A DNA stretch of 64,000 nucleotides from assembly GCA_016716705.1 (NCBI GenBank), contig JADJVF010000014.1, positions 65,559-129,558 on the forward strand, given 5' to 3'. Within the stretch, counting starts at the first letter, position 1; the number at the start of each line of letters is the position of its first letter. The notes under the pieces were generated by a model that worked only from the letters and a program-made list of their open reading frames with translations, was not told the DNA's origin and ran no database searches. The stretch comes from Holophagales bacterium (GTDB lineage: Bacteria > Acidobacteriota > Thermoanaerobaculia > UBA5066). This document shows, in pieces, positions 1 through 8,174 of the stretch. The translations under genes were made by a program, and so were the position numbers.

Positions 1-109
1 TCCGCTGGCAGGCGAGGCACTCGCGCCGCCGGCGGATCACCTCGCCTTCCCGGCTCTCGCGGGAATCGACGACCTTGTCGGCGACGCCGCCGCAGAAGGG
101 ACACTTCAC
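1..109 (-). CDS. nrdR: NrdR transcriptional repressor, N-terminal part (runs off window)
   Basis: Only the first 36 codons are in the window. They read VKCPFCGGVADKVVDSRES and continue with a run of arginines and ECLACQ. This is the N-terminal zinc ribbon of NrdR, with two CxxC pairs (CPFC and CLAC) and the basic stretch between them. NrdR is an ATP/dATP-sensing repressor of ribonucleotide reductase genes. The start is GTG at 109. It overlaps the stop of the upstream membrane-protein gene in a GTGA junction, so the two are probably translationally coupled. A GGGAG at suitable distance upstream acts as ribosome binding site. Identification is secure, but the ATP-cone domain lies outside the window. 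Confidence 0.93.
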   Translation of the reverse strand, partial: MKCPFCGGVADKVVDSRESREGEVIRRRRECLACQR

Positions 110-1182
110 GAGGAAAGACTACTCCCGCCCGGGCCGGGATCGTTGGGAGCGCCTGCCGCGAGGCGCCGGAGAGTCAGTCCGCTGGCGGCGAGGAACGCGA
201 CGCCCGCGAGGGTGACCGGGACGAAGGCGATGGCGTGGGTCGCGAGCGCCGTGGCGGCTGCGGGCGCGGCGGCGACGCCGTAGAAGCCGGTCAGGGAGTA
301 GGCGACCGCCGTGTGATAGCCGCCGACGCCGCCCGGCGTCGGGATGGCGAGGCCGAGGACGCCCCACGTCAGAACGAAGAAGAACGCCGGAAACGGCAGG
401 ACCACCTCGAACGCTCTCGCCACCGAGTAGAACTGGAGGACGTTGAGGAGCCACATGACGAGCGTGGAGGCGCTCATGACGGCCACGTCGCTGCCCGTGC
501 GGATCGAGGCGAGCCCGCCGAGGAACGAGCGCAGGAGAGCGACGACGCGGGCCGCGATCCGGGTCGGGAGCCGGCGCTCGAGAGGGCCGAGGACCCGGTC
601 GGCCAGGTGCGGCCGGGCCGCCAGGAGTCCGAGTCCGGCGAAGACGACGAGCGTCGCTGCGCCGAGGAGGAACGCGGAACGCCGGAGAAGCTCGAGCCTG
701 CCGTGAGCCTCCGCGGAGAGATCGGCCGGCGCCCAGCCGCCGACGGCGTAGACGACGAACAGGAGGACGACCGCGACGAGGTCGATGAGCCGCTCCACGG
801 CGATGGAGGCGAGGGCGGGCGCGAAGGGGAGGCCCGTCCTGCGGGAGAGGACGGCCGGCCGGACGATCTCCCCGGCCCGGGCGGGGAGGAGCACGGACGC
901 CGCGAACCCGATGCAGGTCGCCGAGAACGCCTCGCGCTGGGAGATGTGCTGCACGTGGTGGAGAAGCCGCGTCCACCGCCACGAGCGGAAGGGGAAGTTG
1001 AAGAAGGTGATCGCCAGGGCGAGCGCGAGCCAGCCCGGGTGAGCGGCCGAGAGGGTCTTCGTCAGCTCTCCCAGGTCGAGATTCCGGAAGAAGAGCCAGA
1101 GGAGAAGCGCGGCCAGCCCCAGGGAGACGGATATCCGGAGCGCATTCGCGGCGGTCTTCGTCACGGACGAATGGTAATGCAC
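106..1182 (-). CDS. LPG-synthase-type (UPF0104) multi-pass membrane protein
   Basis: About 358 residues with many hydrophobic helices. The first is near residues 15-30 (SLGLAALLLWLFFRNLDL). Family-typical features follow: FRSWRWTRLL, a segment with PARAGEIVRP, and VERLIDL. These match the lysylphosphatidylglycerol synthase transmembrane family (PF03706). This is the flippase-like membrane half only, with no C-terminal aminoacyltransferase domain. Such stand-alone proteins are inner-membrane proteins of mostly unproven function, sometimes involved in lipid or polyprenol-linked transport. The GTG at 1182 is chosen because an AGGA lies just before it; GTG 1164 is a weaker alternative. A longer reading frame continues upstream but runs antisense into the divergent deacetylase gene and is low-complexity Arg/Gly sequence. 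It forms an operon with nrdR (GTGA overlap). Confidence 0.75.
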   Translation of the reverse strand: MHYHSSVTKTAANALRISVSLGLAALLLWLFFRNLDLGELTKTLSAAHPGWLALALAITFFNFPFRSWRWTRLLHHVQHISQREAFSATCIGFAASVLLPARAGEIVRPAVLSRRTGLPFAPALASIAVERLIDLVAVVLLFVVYAVGGWAPADLSAEAHGRLELLRRSAFLLGAATLVVFAGLGLLAARPHLADRVLGPLERRLPTRIAARVVALLRSFLGGLASIRTGSDVAVMSASTLVMWLLNVLQFYSVARAFEVVLPFPAFFFVLTWGVLGLAIPTPGGVGGYHTAVAYSLTGFYGVAAAPAAATALATHAIAFVPVTLAGVAFLAASGLTLRRLAAGAPNDPGPGGSSLSS

Positions 1183-1201
1183 GGATCCTGCGGATCCCTG
1201 T

Positions 1202-1209
1202 CGTATAAG
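1202..1209. promoter_or_regulatory. Divergent overlapping -10 elements
   Basis: CGTATAAG contains TATAAG reading right (1204-1209, 8 nt before the GTG at 1218) and TATACG reading left (1207-1202, toward GTG 1182). No good -35 is visible on either side. The rightward element is at a leaderless distance from the start codon. Confidence 0.45.
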
Positions 1210-1217
1210 GACCTCCG

Positions 1218-2195
1218 GTGACGGACCAGCTGCGCCTCTACCATGACCCCCTCGTCCTCCGGCACGGGACCGGGGAGTTCCATCCCGAGGGGCCGCGGAG
1301 GGTTGCCGCGGTCGTGAGGGCCCTCGAGAACGGGGGATTCCCGATGCGTCGGCCCCCGTCGCCGGAGCGGACCCGGGCCTCGATCTCCCTCGTCCACGAC
1401 CCCGGCTATGTCGAACGGTTCCGCGATACGGCCTCCCTCGGGCCGGACGAGGCCGACCTTCCATTCACTCTCTTCGACTCCCCGGACAACCCGATGTCCC
1501 GATCGACCTTCGACGTCGCCGAGCGGACCGTCGGGCTGGTGATCGCAGCGGTCGACGACGTGATGACGGGAACGGCGCGGCGCGGTTTCGTCGTGACGCG
1601 ACCGCCCGGGCACCATGCCCGGGCCGCGGCGGCGATGGGCTTCTGCTTCTTCAACGCCGTCGCCGTGGCGGCACGGGACGCCCAGCGGCGGTACGGCGCC
1701 GGGCGGGTCCTGGTGGCCGACTTCGACGTCCACCACGGAAACGGGACACAGGAGACGTTCTGGGAAGACGGAAGCGTCGCGTACCTGTCCGTTCACCGCT
1801 ACCCGTTCTACCCGGGGACCGGGGGCCCTGGCGAAACGGGATCCGGACCGGGGCTCGGCCTGACGGTCAACGCGCCGCTCGAGGCCGGCGCGGGAGACGA
1901 GACCTACGCCGGGAGATTCGAGTCGGCTCTGGACGGCCTCCTCCGCCGTTTCCGGCCCGAGCTGGTCCTCGTGAGCGCCGGTTTCGACGCCCACCGCCGG
2001 GATCCTCTCGGCGGGATGGGCCTGTCCGGGGAGGGCTATGGCCGGATGACGCGGGCGCTCGCAGCGGCCGCGGACACCTTCGCATCCGGACGCCTCGTTT
2101 CGGTTCTCGAGGGGGGGTACGACCCGGTCGGAACGGCCGAAGGGGCGCTCGCCCACGCCAGGGTTCTGGCCGAATCCGCCGAACCCCAGCATTGA
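1218..2195 (+). CDS. Histone deacetylase family / AcuC-like deacetylase
   Basis: 325 residues, the usual size for bacterial HDAC-like (class II type) zinc amidohydrolases. The active site is complete. There is a His-His pair at 132-133 in RPPGHHARAA and the metal-binding string ADFDVHHGNGT with D170 and H172. The third zinc ligand is D257 in SAGFDAHRRDP, and a Gly-rich EGGYD lies near the C-terminus. Family members remove acetyl groups from lysines, acetylpolyamines or related amides; the substrate here cannot be told from sequence. The start GTG has AAGGA about 8 nt upstream and also a TATAAG only 8 nt away, so it may be transcribed with almost no leader. It is divergent from the membrane protein/nrdR operon. 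Confidence 0.88.
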   Translation: MTDQLRLYHDPLVLRHGTGEFHPEGPRRVAAVVRALENGGFPMRRPPSPERTRASISLVHDPGYVERFRDTASLGPDEADLPFTLFDSPDNPMSRSTFDVAERTVGLVIAAVDDVMTGTARRGFVVTRPPGHHARAAAAMGFCFFNAVAVAARDAQRRYGAGRVLVADFDVHHGNGTQETFWEDGSVAYLSVHRYPFYPGTGGPGETGSGPGLGLTVNAPLEAGAGDETYAGRFESALDGLLRRFRPELVLVSAGFDAHRRDPLGGMGLSGEGYGRMTRALAAAADTFASGRLVSVLEGGYDPVGTAEGALAHARVLAESAEPQH

Positions 2196-2221
2196 CAGGG
2201 CTTTGGCCCCCTCCTAGAATC
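2193..2221 (+). promoter_or_regulatory. Sigma-70-type promoter of the Ig-like protein gene
   Basis: TTGACA at 2193-2198, a 17-nt spacer and TAGAAT at 2216-2221 give one of the best consensus promoters in the window. The start of transcription would be near 2228, leaving a leader of about 90 nt before ATG 2318. The -35 overlaps the stop codon of the deacetylase gene. Confidence 0.75.
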
Positions 2222-2317
2222 AGCTGCAAAAGATCGAACGTTCCTGGTTCCCGGACGTCTCCGCGTAGCGGCCGGAAACTGCGAACAGAGACCTCGTGAG
2301 CCTGGGGAGGAAGACTG

Positions 2318-4002
2318 ATGAAGCTCAACGCTCTGGTCCTTCCGGTGATGGCGGCGGTCCTCCTGACGCTTGGCGCGCCCGCGTTCGCGGAGTGCCCGAC
2401 CGAAGGGTGTCCTGGACAGACCGTCGGGACGATCGAGGTCCCGGCGGAAGGAGCCCTCGTTTCGGGGTACGTGCGTGTGGCCGGATTCGCGTTGAACGGG
2501 AACCTCGTCTCGAACGTCGACCTCTACGTCGACGGTACGGACGAGGCGAACCGCGTCACGCCGGCCGGCGGCGCGAACATCAACACGCCGCGCCCCGACG
2601 TCATGCAGGCCTTCCCGCAGTACGCGGGAACGCCCGGCGGGGCTCCCGGCTTCGAGATGTCGTTCCGCGCGGCGAACTACTCGAACGGAACGCACAAGCT
2701 CTACGTCCGGATCACCGACGTCACGGGCTGCTGCTACTTCCTCGCCGCGCGAACGATCCGGATCGACAACGCGCGGAACCAGCCGCCGTTCGGCGTCCTC
2801 GACGTCCCGCTCGCGGACTCGTCCATCCACGCCAACGGGGTCCTCGCGGTCGCCGGCTGGGCGCTCGATGACCGGCGCGTGGAGCACGTCGACGTCTTCA
2901 TCGACGGTCGTCTCGAGCGCGAGGCCGTCCTCGGCGTGAACCGCCCCGACGTCGCTGCCTACTACCCGAACGTGCCCGGCGCGACGGACTCCGGCTTCGT
3001 GATCTTCATCGACTCGACGCGCCTGACGAACGGCGTCTACACGCTCACCGTCAAGGCGACCGACGACCAGGGGCAGCAGGGCCTCATCGGGACCCGCCGG
3101 TTCCAGGTGTTCAACAACGCACCCAATCTCCCGCCGTTCGGGGAGGTCGAGCACCCGCTTCTCCAGGCGACGTGGTTCGGAAACTGCCTGAGCATCCCTG
3201 GCGGCCTTCCTTCCGGAGGCGAGATCCGGGATACCCGTTACATCATGTTCGTCTCCGGCTGGGCCCTCGACACGTCGATCTACGCCGAGCGCGGCGGCGT
3301 CTCGCACGTCTTCCTCGAGATGGACGGAACCGTCCTCAAGGACACCCGCGGCGCGTTCGGAACGCTCGGCTGCCGGCGCGAGTACTACCTGAACAACGCT
3401 CTCGTCGACTGCTACGGCTTCTACCGGCCCGACGTGAACGTCTTCTATCCCGGCTTCCCGCAGTCGGCCAATTCCGGGTACTTCTTCGCCGTCGACGTGG
3501 GCTACCTCCTGACCGAGATGGGTACAAGGAAGGGAACCACATGCTCCAGGTCAAGGCGGCCGACAAGGAGGACAACGTCACCCTCCTGAAGGAGCTGCCG
3601 GTCCACCTCGAGTGCGCCACGCAGAACCTCGATCCGTCGCCGCTGGGCTACGTGGACGACCCGTCGAACTACGAGTTCATCGGCGGGATCTTCCCGGTCT
3701 TCGGCTGGGCTCTCGACCTGGACGGTGTCATCCGCGTGCGGGTCCTGATCGACGGCATCGCGCAGATCGACGCCGTGACCGGGCGCGACTACGCCGAGTA
3801 CGGTCTTCCGAGCCCCGACGTCGCCGCGATGTACCCGAACTACCCGCAGAGGACGATCGCCCGCTGGCGCTTCTACCTCGACACGACCAAGCTCGCGAAC
3901 TCGGAGCACGACCTCCTCGTGGAGGTCATCGACGGCCGCGGCAACTACCGCTCGGCGGGAACCCGCCGCTTCATCGTCAACAACAACACGCTCGTCCGCT
4001 GA
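2318..4002 (+). CDS. Exported Ig-like repeat protein (frame broken near 3525)
   Basis: A signal peptide is evident (MKLNALVLPVMAAVLLTLG, then APAFA before the mature E). It is followed by four repeats of roughly 110-140 residues. Each repeat carries the same landmarks: V-GWALD (or GFALNG), then V-V-hIDG, then PDV-YP, then SGF-h-hD, then L-NG-hxLxVxhxD, then RxFxVNN. This is an Ig/Bacterial-Ig-like beta-sandwich pattern, so the product is probably a secreted or surface protein. No catalytic domain is seen. The frame changes by one base near 3525, in gagatgggtacaagg, where one base appears lost. The downstream frame continues the fourth repeat to VNNNTLVR. Restoring one base gives about 561 residues. 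A GGGGAGGAAG ribosome site precedes ATG 2318. Confidence 0.7.
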
Positions 4003-4005
4003 AGC

Positions 4006-6552
4006 TCAGGCCTCTCCCCGAACCTTTCGGCCCCGCCGTCGTGCGGGGCCTTTTCCTTTGTCGGACCCGGGCAGGAGCGACGAGGCCGCGACCTGGGATA
4101 CGGCTGGTTGCGTCACCAGGGCCCTCTCGAAGAAGGCGCGGACGGAGTCTCGCGGGCTGAGACAGGCGAGCTCGCCGGGGCTCTCGTCGTACCAGTGCGA
4201 CGGCAGGAACTTCCTGTAGGGGTTCTGGAGGAACCGGCGGCAGACGAGGGCGATGACGCCGACGTCGGTCTCCGACCGGATGACCCTGCCCGCGCTCTGG
4301 ACCACCCTCGTCATTCCCGGGATGACGTAGGCGTACTCGAAGCCTCGGCCGTAGCGCTCCTCGAAGTAGACCCGCATCCGTTCCTGCTCGAAGCGGACCT
4401 GCGGGAGGGCGGGGGAGACGACGACCACGCCGTGGAGCATCGCGCCGGGGTAGTCGACCCCCTCGGCGAAGGGTCCGCCGGAGACGGCCAGCAGGAGGAC
4501 TCGCGAGCCTTCCTCCCGGAGCGCGTCGAGGACGGAGTTCCTCTCGAGCTCGGTCGACCGGTCCGAGGGGCGCAGGACGCGGTGACCCGGCAGGGGAGGC
4601 AGGAGCGCTCGCGCGTCGTCGACGAATCGATACGACGGGAAGAGGGCGAGGACGTTGCCGGGGCAGGCCTCGGCGATCTCTGCAACGAGCCGGGCGACCT
4701 GCGGCATCGCCGCCCCCCGTCCCTTCCAGGTCGTGTCCACGTTCGACGCGATCACGACGACGCGGTTCTCGCGCGGAAACGGGGAAGGGAGGAGAAGGAC
4801 CGAGGTCCGGTCGGGGTCGAAGCCGAGGAGGTCCCGGTAGAACTCGGGCGGGCTGAGCGTGGCCGACATGCCGACGGTCGCGAAGGCGGCGTCGAACGTC
4901 TCGCCCAGGAGGCGCGAAGGGTCCTTGCAGAGGAACGCGAGGCGCGCGCCGCCGGGCCCGCGGGAGGCGAGGAGGTCGAACGCCTCGGCGAGACGGCCCG
5001 CCGGAGCGGCTCGGCGCGCCACGTCGTGAAAACCCGCGAAAAGAAAGTAGAGCCCGAGGACGGGATCGTCCGGGACCCGTTCGCCGCCATTCCTCAGGTC
5101 GGCGAGGTGGCGGACGAGCAGAGACTCCATCGAGAGCCGGACGTCGTCGAGGCGCTCGAGGTCGAGCGGCACGAGCTCGGTGGCCGGGTTCCACGGATCG
5201 GAGGAGGGCCCGAGGCCCGCGGCCGCGTCGTGGACGAGGGTGAGGACCTCGGCCGCGGCCTCCTGCGCTGCGGCGGCGGTCTTCGGGCTCGTCGTGCCGA
5301 TGACCTCGGAGAGGCGCCGCACCTCGGCTTCGGAGATCTCGGGAGACCAGATCGCCCTCCCGCGGTCGACGAGGTTGTGGACCTCGTCGACGAGCAGGAG
5401 CGCTCCGTCGAGGGAGGCCGGGTCGCGCAGGCCCGAGAGCGCGACGACGGGGTCGAACGCGTAGTTGTAGTCGCCGAGGACGACGTCGGCCCTCTCGGCC
5501 AGCTCGAGCGAGACCTCGAACGGACAGACCTCCTCGGCCCGCGACTCCTCGAAGATGAAGTCGGGCTCCAGGTGCGGGGCGACGGCGAGGAGCCGGTCGA
5601 CGAGGCCGGAGGCCTCGAGCTTGGCGGCGTAGTCCTTCGCGTAGGCGCAGTGGTCCTCGTGGCAGAGGACGATGCCGTTGGCGCACATCCTCTCCTTGGC
5701 GCGGAGGCGGACCGAGCGCGCCGAGGAGGAGGCGATCGCCTCCAGGGTCTTGCGGAAGATCTCCTGCTGGGTCGTCTTCGACGTGAGGACGTAGAGCTTT
5801 CGCCCTTGCCGGAGCGCCTCGACGAGCATCGGCAGAAGGGCCGCCGCGGTCTTCCCGATGCCGGTCGGGGCCTCGACGAGGAGCTGTTCTCCGGCGCGCA
5901 CGGCCCGCGCCACGGCGGCCATCATCTCGCGCTGCCCCGGTCGGAAGCGCCCGAACGGGAAGATGAGCTCGTCCGCCTCGGCGGACTTCGCCTCGGCGAG
6001 GGCGAGCTCTTCGAAGAACTCCGCGAGGACGGCCCGGACTCTCGCGACGAGATCGGCCTCGACCTCGTCCGCGTCCCACGGGACCGGGACGAGGCGCGTG
6101 TCGCCCGTCTCGATGTCGGCCAGGACGAGCCGTCCGCGGACCGCGCGTCCCTCCGTTCTCGAGACGGCGAGGAGGTACCACTGGAGCTGGCGCGCGAAGC
6201 GGTCGAGGCGTGGGGACCCGAGAAGGCGGGGCAGCTCCTCGGCGAAGTGGACCGACTTCACCTCGTCGACGACGACAATTCCATCCGAGTCCTCGAACCG
6301 GCCGTCCAGGCGTCCCTCGAGGATTGCCGTGAAGCCGTCGACGGGAAACGTGAGGCGGACCGCCTTCTCCACCGTGTAGCCGGGAACCGTGGCGAGCGCT
6401 TCCGAGAGGACGCGGCGATGGACGGCCTGGCCGATCCATCTCCGTTCCATCGAATCGCCCCGGCCGTCCCCGATGCGGCGGGCGACGGGTGCGAGGAGAG
6501 CGCCCGGAGACAGCGTGACTGTCATGGCGGTGAGGTCGACCCGGATCGGCAC
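4006..6552 (-). CDS. PD-(D/E)XK nuclease fused to XPD/DinG-type iron-sulfur helicase
   Basis: About 848 residues. Residues 1-185 form a RecB-like nuclease domain. It has D83 in EGRLDGRF, E97 and K99 in VVVDEVKS, and the motif RQLQWYLLAV, so the nuclease is predicted active. The remainder is a superfamily 2 XPD/Rad3-type helicase. Walker A is APTGIGKT (228-235). Four cysteines (C290, C297, C302, C343) are spaced as in the 4Fe-4S domain. The DEVH box is at 389-392, SATLSPPEF marks the C-terminal lobe, and QSAGRVIRSE is motif VI. Such enzymes unwind 5'-to-3' in repair. Similar nuclease-helicase proteins are known in Firmicutes, whose N-terminus also starts with an 'I-x-V' strand. GTG 6552 is therefore preferred over upstream extensions. 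TAGAAT lies 5 nt before it. Confidence 0.85.
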   Translation of the reverse strand: MPIRVDLTAMTVTLSPGALLAPVARRIGDGRGDSMERRWIGQAVHRRVLSEALATVPGYTVEKAVRLTFPVDGFTAILEGRLDGRFEDSDGIVVVDEVKSVHFAEELPRLLGSPRLDRFARQLQWYLLAVSRTEGRAVRGRLVLADIETGDTRLVPVPWDADEVEADLVARVRAVLAEFFEELALAEAKSAEADELIFPFGRFRPGQREMMAAVARAVRAGEQLLVEAPTGIGKTAAALLPMLVEALRQGRKLYVLTSKTTQQEIFRKTLEAIASSSARSVRLRAKERMCANGIVLCHEDHCAYAKDYAAKLEASGLVDRLLAVAPHLEPDFIFEESRAEEVCPFEVSLELAERADVVLGDYNYAFDPVVALSGLRDPASLDGALLLVDEVHNLVDRGRAIWSPEISEAEVRRLSEVIGTTSPKTAAAAQEAAAEVLTLVHDAAAGLGPSSDPWNPATELVPLDLERLDDVRLSMESLLVRHLADLRNGGERVPDDPVLGLYFLFAGFHDVARRAAPAGRLAEAFDLLASRGPGGARLAFLCKDPSRLLGETFDAAFATVGMSATLSPPEFYRDLLGFDPDRTSVLLLPSPFPRENRVVVIASNVDTTWKGRGAAMPQVARLVAEIAEACPGNVLALFPSYRFVDDARALLPPLPGHRVLRPSDRSTELERNSVLDALREEGSRVLLLAVSGGPFAEGVDYPGAMLHGVVVVSPALPQVRFEQERMRVYFEERYGRGFEYAYVIPGMTRVVQSAGRVIRSETDVGVIALVCRRFLQNPYRKFLPSHWYDESPGELACLSPRDSVRAFFERALVTQPAVSQVAASSLLPGSDKGKGPARRRGRKVRGEA
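4029..4059 (+). terminator. Rho-independent terminator of the Ig-like gene
   Basis: GGCCCCGC (4029-4036), a six-base loop, GCGGGGCC (4043-4050), then TTTTCCTTT. It lies 27 bases past the TGA of the Ig-like gene. It sits inside the last codons of the convergent helicase gene. Confidence 0.85.
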
Positions 6553-6557
6553 GCTGC

Positions 6558-6583
6558 ATTCTACGGACGACGTCCCGTACAAT
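6558..6583. promoter_or_regulatory. Divergent leaderless-type -10 elements
   Basis: Reading left, TAGAAT (6563-6558) lies 5 nt before the helicase GTG at 6552. Reading right, TACAAT (6578-6583) lies 7 nt before the dacB GTG at 6591. The whole intergenic region is only 38 bp, so both transcripts must start at or very near their start codons. Confidence 0.55.
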
Positions 6584-6590
6584 CGTCCCG

Positions 6591-8123
6591 GTGACGAGGA
6601 AAGGGTGTAAACGCAGCCGCGCGTGGGTCGCGGCCGCCACCGTGATGGTGTTGGCGGCGCTCTGCAGCCCTGTCGCGGTCGCATCGACGAGGAAGATGGT
6701 GAACCCCGGGAAGCTGAAGGCCTCCCGGCCCGCTCGGGAAATGACCCTCTCCGAACGGCTCGCCGCTGTCGCCCGCCGGGGACCGGTCAGCGATCGCTCG
6801 CAGGTCGCCGTGGCGATCGCTCCCATCGGGCAGCCGGCCATTCTCTCGACGAACGCCGACACCGACCTGATCCTCGCTTCGACGACGAAGCTCTTCACGA
6901 CGGCGGCCGCTCTCGACCGGCTCGGGCCCGGCTACCGGTTCCGAACGGCTCTTCTCCAGGACGGGGAGCTCCTGGCCGACGGGACGCTGGCGGGGCGCCT
7001 CGTGATTCGCGGAGGCGGCGACCCGGCAATCTCCGGGCGCCTCTACGAGAACGATCCGTGGGCCGTCTTTCGTCCCTGGTCCGCGGCCCTCGCGGCGCGC
7101 GGCATCCGCTCGATCCGGGACGGCCTGCTCCTGGACACTTCCTTCTTCGACGACGAGAAGACGCACCCGGACTGGCCGGCCGCCCAGGAGCAGCACTGGT
7201 GGCAGGCCCCGGTCTCGGCGCTTTCGTACAACGACAACGTCGTCCTGGTCCGGGTGACGGGGGCGGTCCGTCCGGGCGGGAGGGCCAGCCTCGGGTTCTA
7301 CCCGGCCCAGCCGTTCCTGATGTCCCTCGTCGGCCAGGTCGCGACGCTGGGCGGGCACGGCACGAGCGTGGGCGTGTCGCGGCGAGCGGGGAGCCCCCGG
7401 GTCGTCGCTTCGGGAGCCGTCGCCTCGAGGAGGACCTGGTCGGGCGACATCACCGTCGTCGAGCCTCCCCTCTACCTCGCCTCGGCCTTCGCGAAGGTCC
7501 TCCGGGAAGAGGGGATCGACGTGCGTGGCCTTCCCGAGGTCCGGACCCAGGCTCTCGCCACGGGAAAGCCGCTTCCGGTCCTCTACGTCCACGAGACACC
7601 GATTCTTCCCGTGCTCGCCGTCTGCAACAAGAGGTCCCAGTCCTTCTTCGCCGAGCAGGTCCTGAAGACTCTCGGCGCCGAGAGGCGTGGATCGGGCAGC
7701 TGGAAGGGCGGTCTGTCCGAAGTGACCGAGTTCATCCGATCGCTGGGGCTCGACCCGTCCCGCTACCGGATCGCCGATGGTTCGGGCCGCTCGCGCGAGA
7801 ACCGCTCGAGCGCGTCGGCCTACCTCGACTTCCTCCAGGCTCTCGCGACGCGCTGGAAGTACTTCCCGCAGTTCGAGCAGACGCTCGCCGTGACGGGCAG
7901 CATGGACGGGTCGCTCCGCCACCGGATGCTCGGTCCGGACACCCGGGGGAAGGTCTTCGCCAAGACCGGGAACGTCGCGGGCGTCGTGACCCTCGCCGGC
8001 TACGTGGAGGCCCGGAGCGGGCAGCGCTACGCGTTCGTCCTCCTGGCCAACGGAGGGTGCTCCGAGGGGCGGGGCCACGCCTGGCAGGATCGCATCCTCA
8101 CCGAGCTGGCCCGCTGGGGCTGA
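6591..8123 (+). CDS. dacB: D-alanyl-D-alanine carboxypeptidase/endopeptidase, PBP4 type (S13)
   Basis: 510 residues with an N-terminal signal segment (AWVAAATVMVLAALCSPVAV). It acts in the periplasm on peptidoglycan cross-links and stem peptides. The nucleophile motif SxxK is S97-TTK100 in ASTTKLFTTAAALDR, and KTG is at 458-460 in VFAKTGNVAGV. The family string DGSGRSREN is also present. The region corresponding to the SxN motif reads NKRSQSFFAEQ (near residue 350), so the Asn is Ser. This is unusual and may alter activity. The GTG start lies 7 nt after a TACAAT, consistent with leaderless transcription. It is divergent from the helicase. The family assignment is firm; full catalytic competence is not certain. 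Confidence 0.88.
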   Translation: MTRKGCKRSRAWVAAATVMVLAALCSPVAVASTRKMVNPGKLKASRPAREMTLSERLAAVARRGPVSDRSQVAVAIAPIGQPAILSTNADTDLILASTTKLFTTAAALDRLGPGYRFRTALLQDGELLADGTLAGRLVIRGGGDPAISGRLYENDPWAVFRPWSAALAARGIRSIRDGLLLDTSFFDDEKTHPDWPAAQEQHWWQAPVSALSYNDNVVLVRVTGAVRPGGRASLGFYPAQPFLMSLVGQVATLGGHGTSVGVSRRAGSPRVVASGAVASRRTWSGDITVVEPPLYLASAFAKVLREEGIDVRGLPEVRTQALATGKPLPVLYVHETPILPVLAVCNKRSQSFFAEQVLKTLGAERRGSGSWKGGLSEVTEFIRSLGLDPSRYRIADGSGRSRENRSSASAYLDFLQALATRWKYFPQFEQTLAVTGSMDGSLRHRMLGPDTRGKVFAKTGNVAGVVTLAGYVEARSGQRYAFVLLANGGCSEGRGHAWQDRILTELARWG

Positions 8124-8155
8124 GGGCTCCGGAGCAGGCGCGTCCGGGCGAGGCG

Positions 8156-8161
8156 TATAGT
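8156..8161 (+). promoter_or_regulatory. Probable -10 (TATAGT) of the RsbU-type phosphatase gene
   Basis: TATAGT ends 13 nt before ATG 8175, giving a leader of only about 6 nt. No convincing -35 is visible. Confidence 0.4.
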
Positions 8162-8174
8162 CGGCGGCTCGCCT

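Noticed and set aside
1183..1464. N-terminal extension of the LPG-synthase-type protein
   Set aside because: The extra 90 residues are Arg/Gly/Pro-rich, run antisense into the deacetylase gene and precede a better GTG start at 1182.
4108..6594. Open frame of more than 800 codons on the plus strand opposite the helicase gene
   Set aside because: Composition is Glu/Arg/Asp/Gly-rich without any motif, as expected for an antisense frame in GC-rich DNA. The minus-strand frame has complete helicase motifs.
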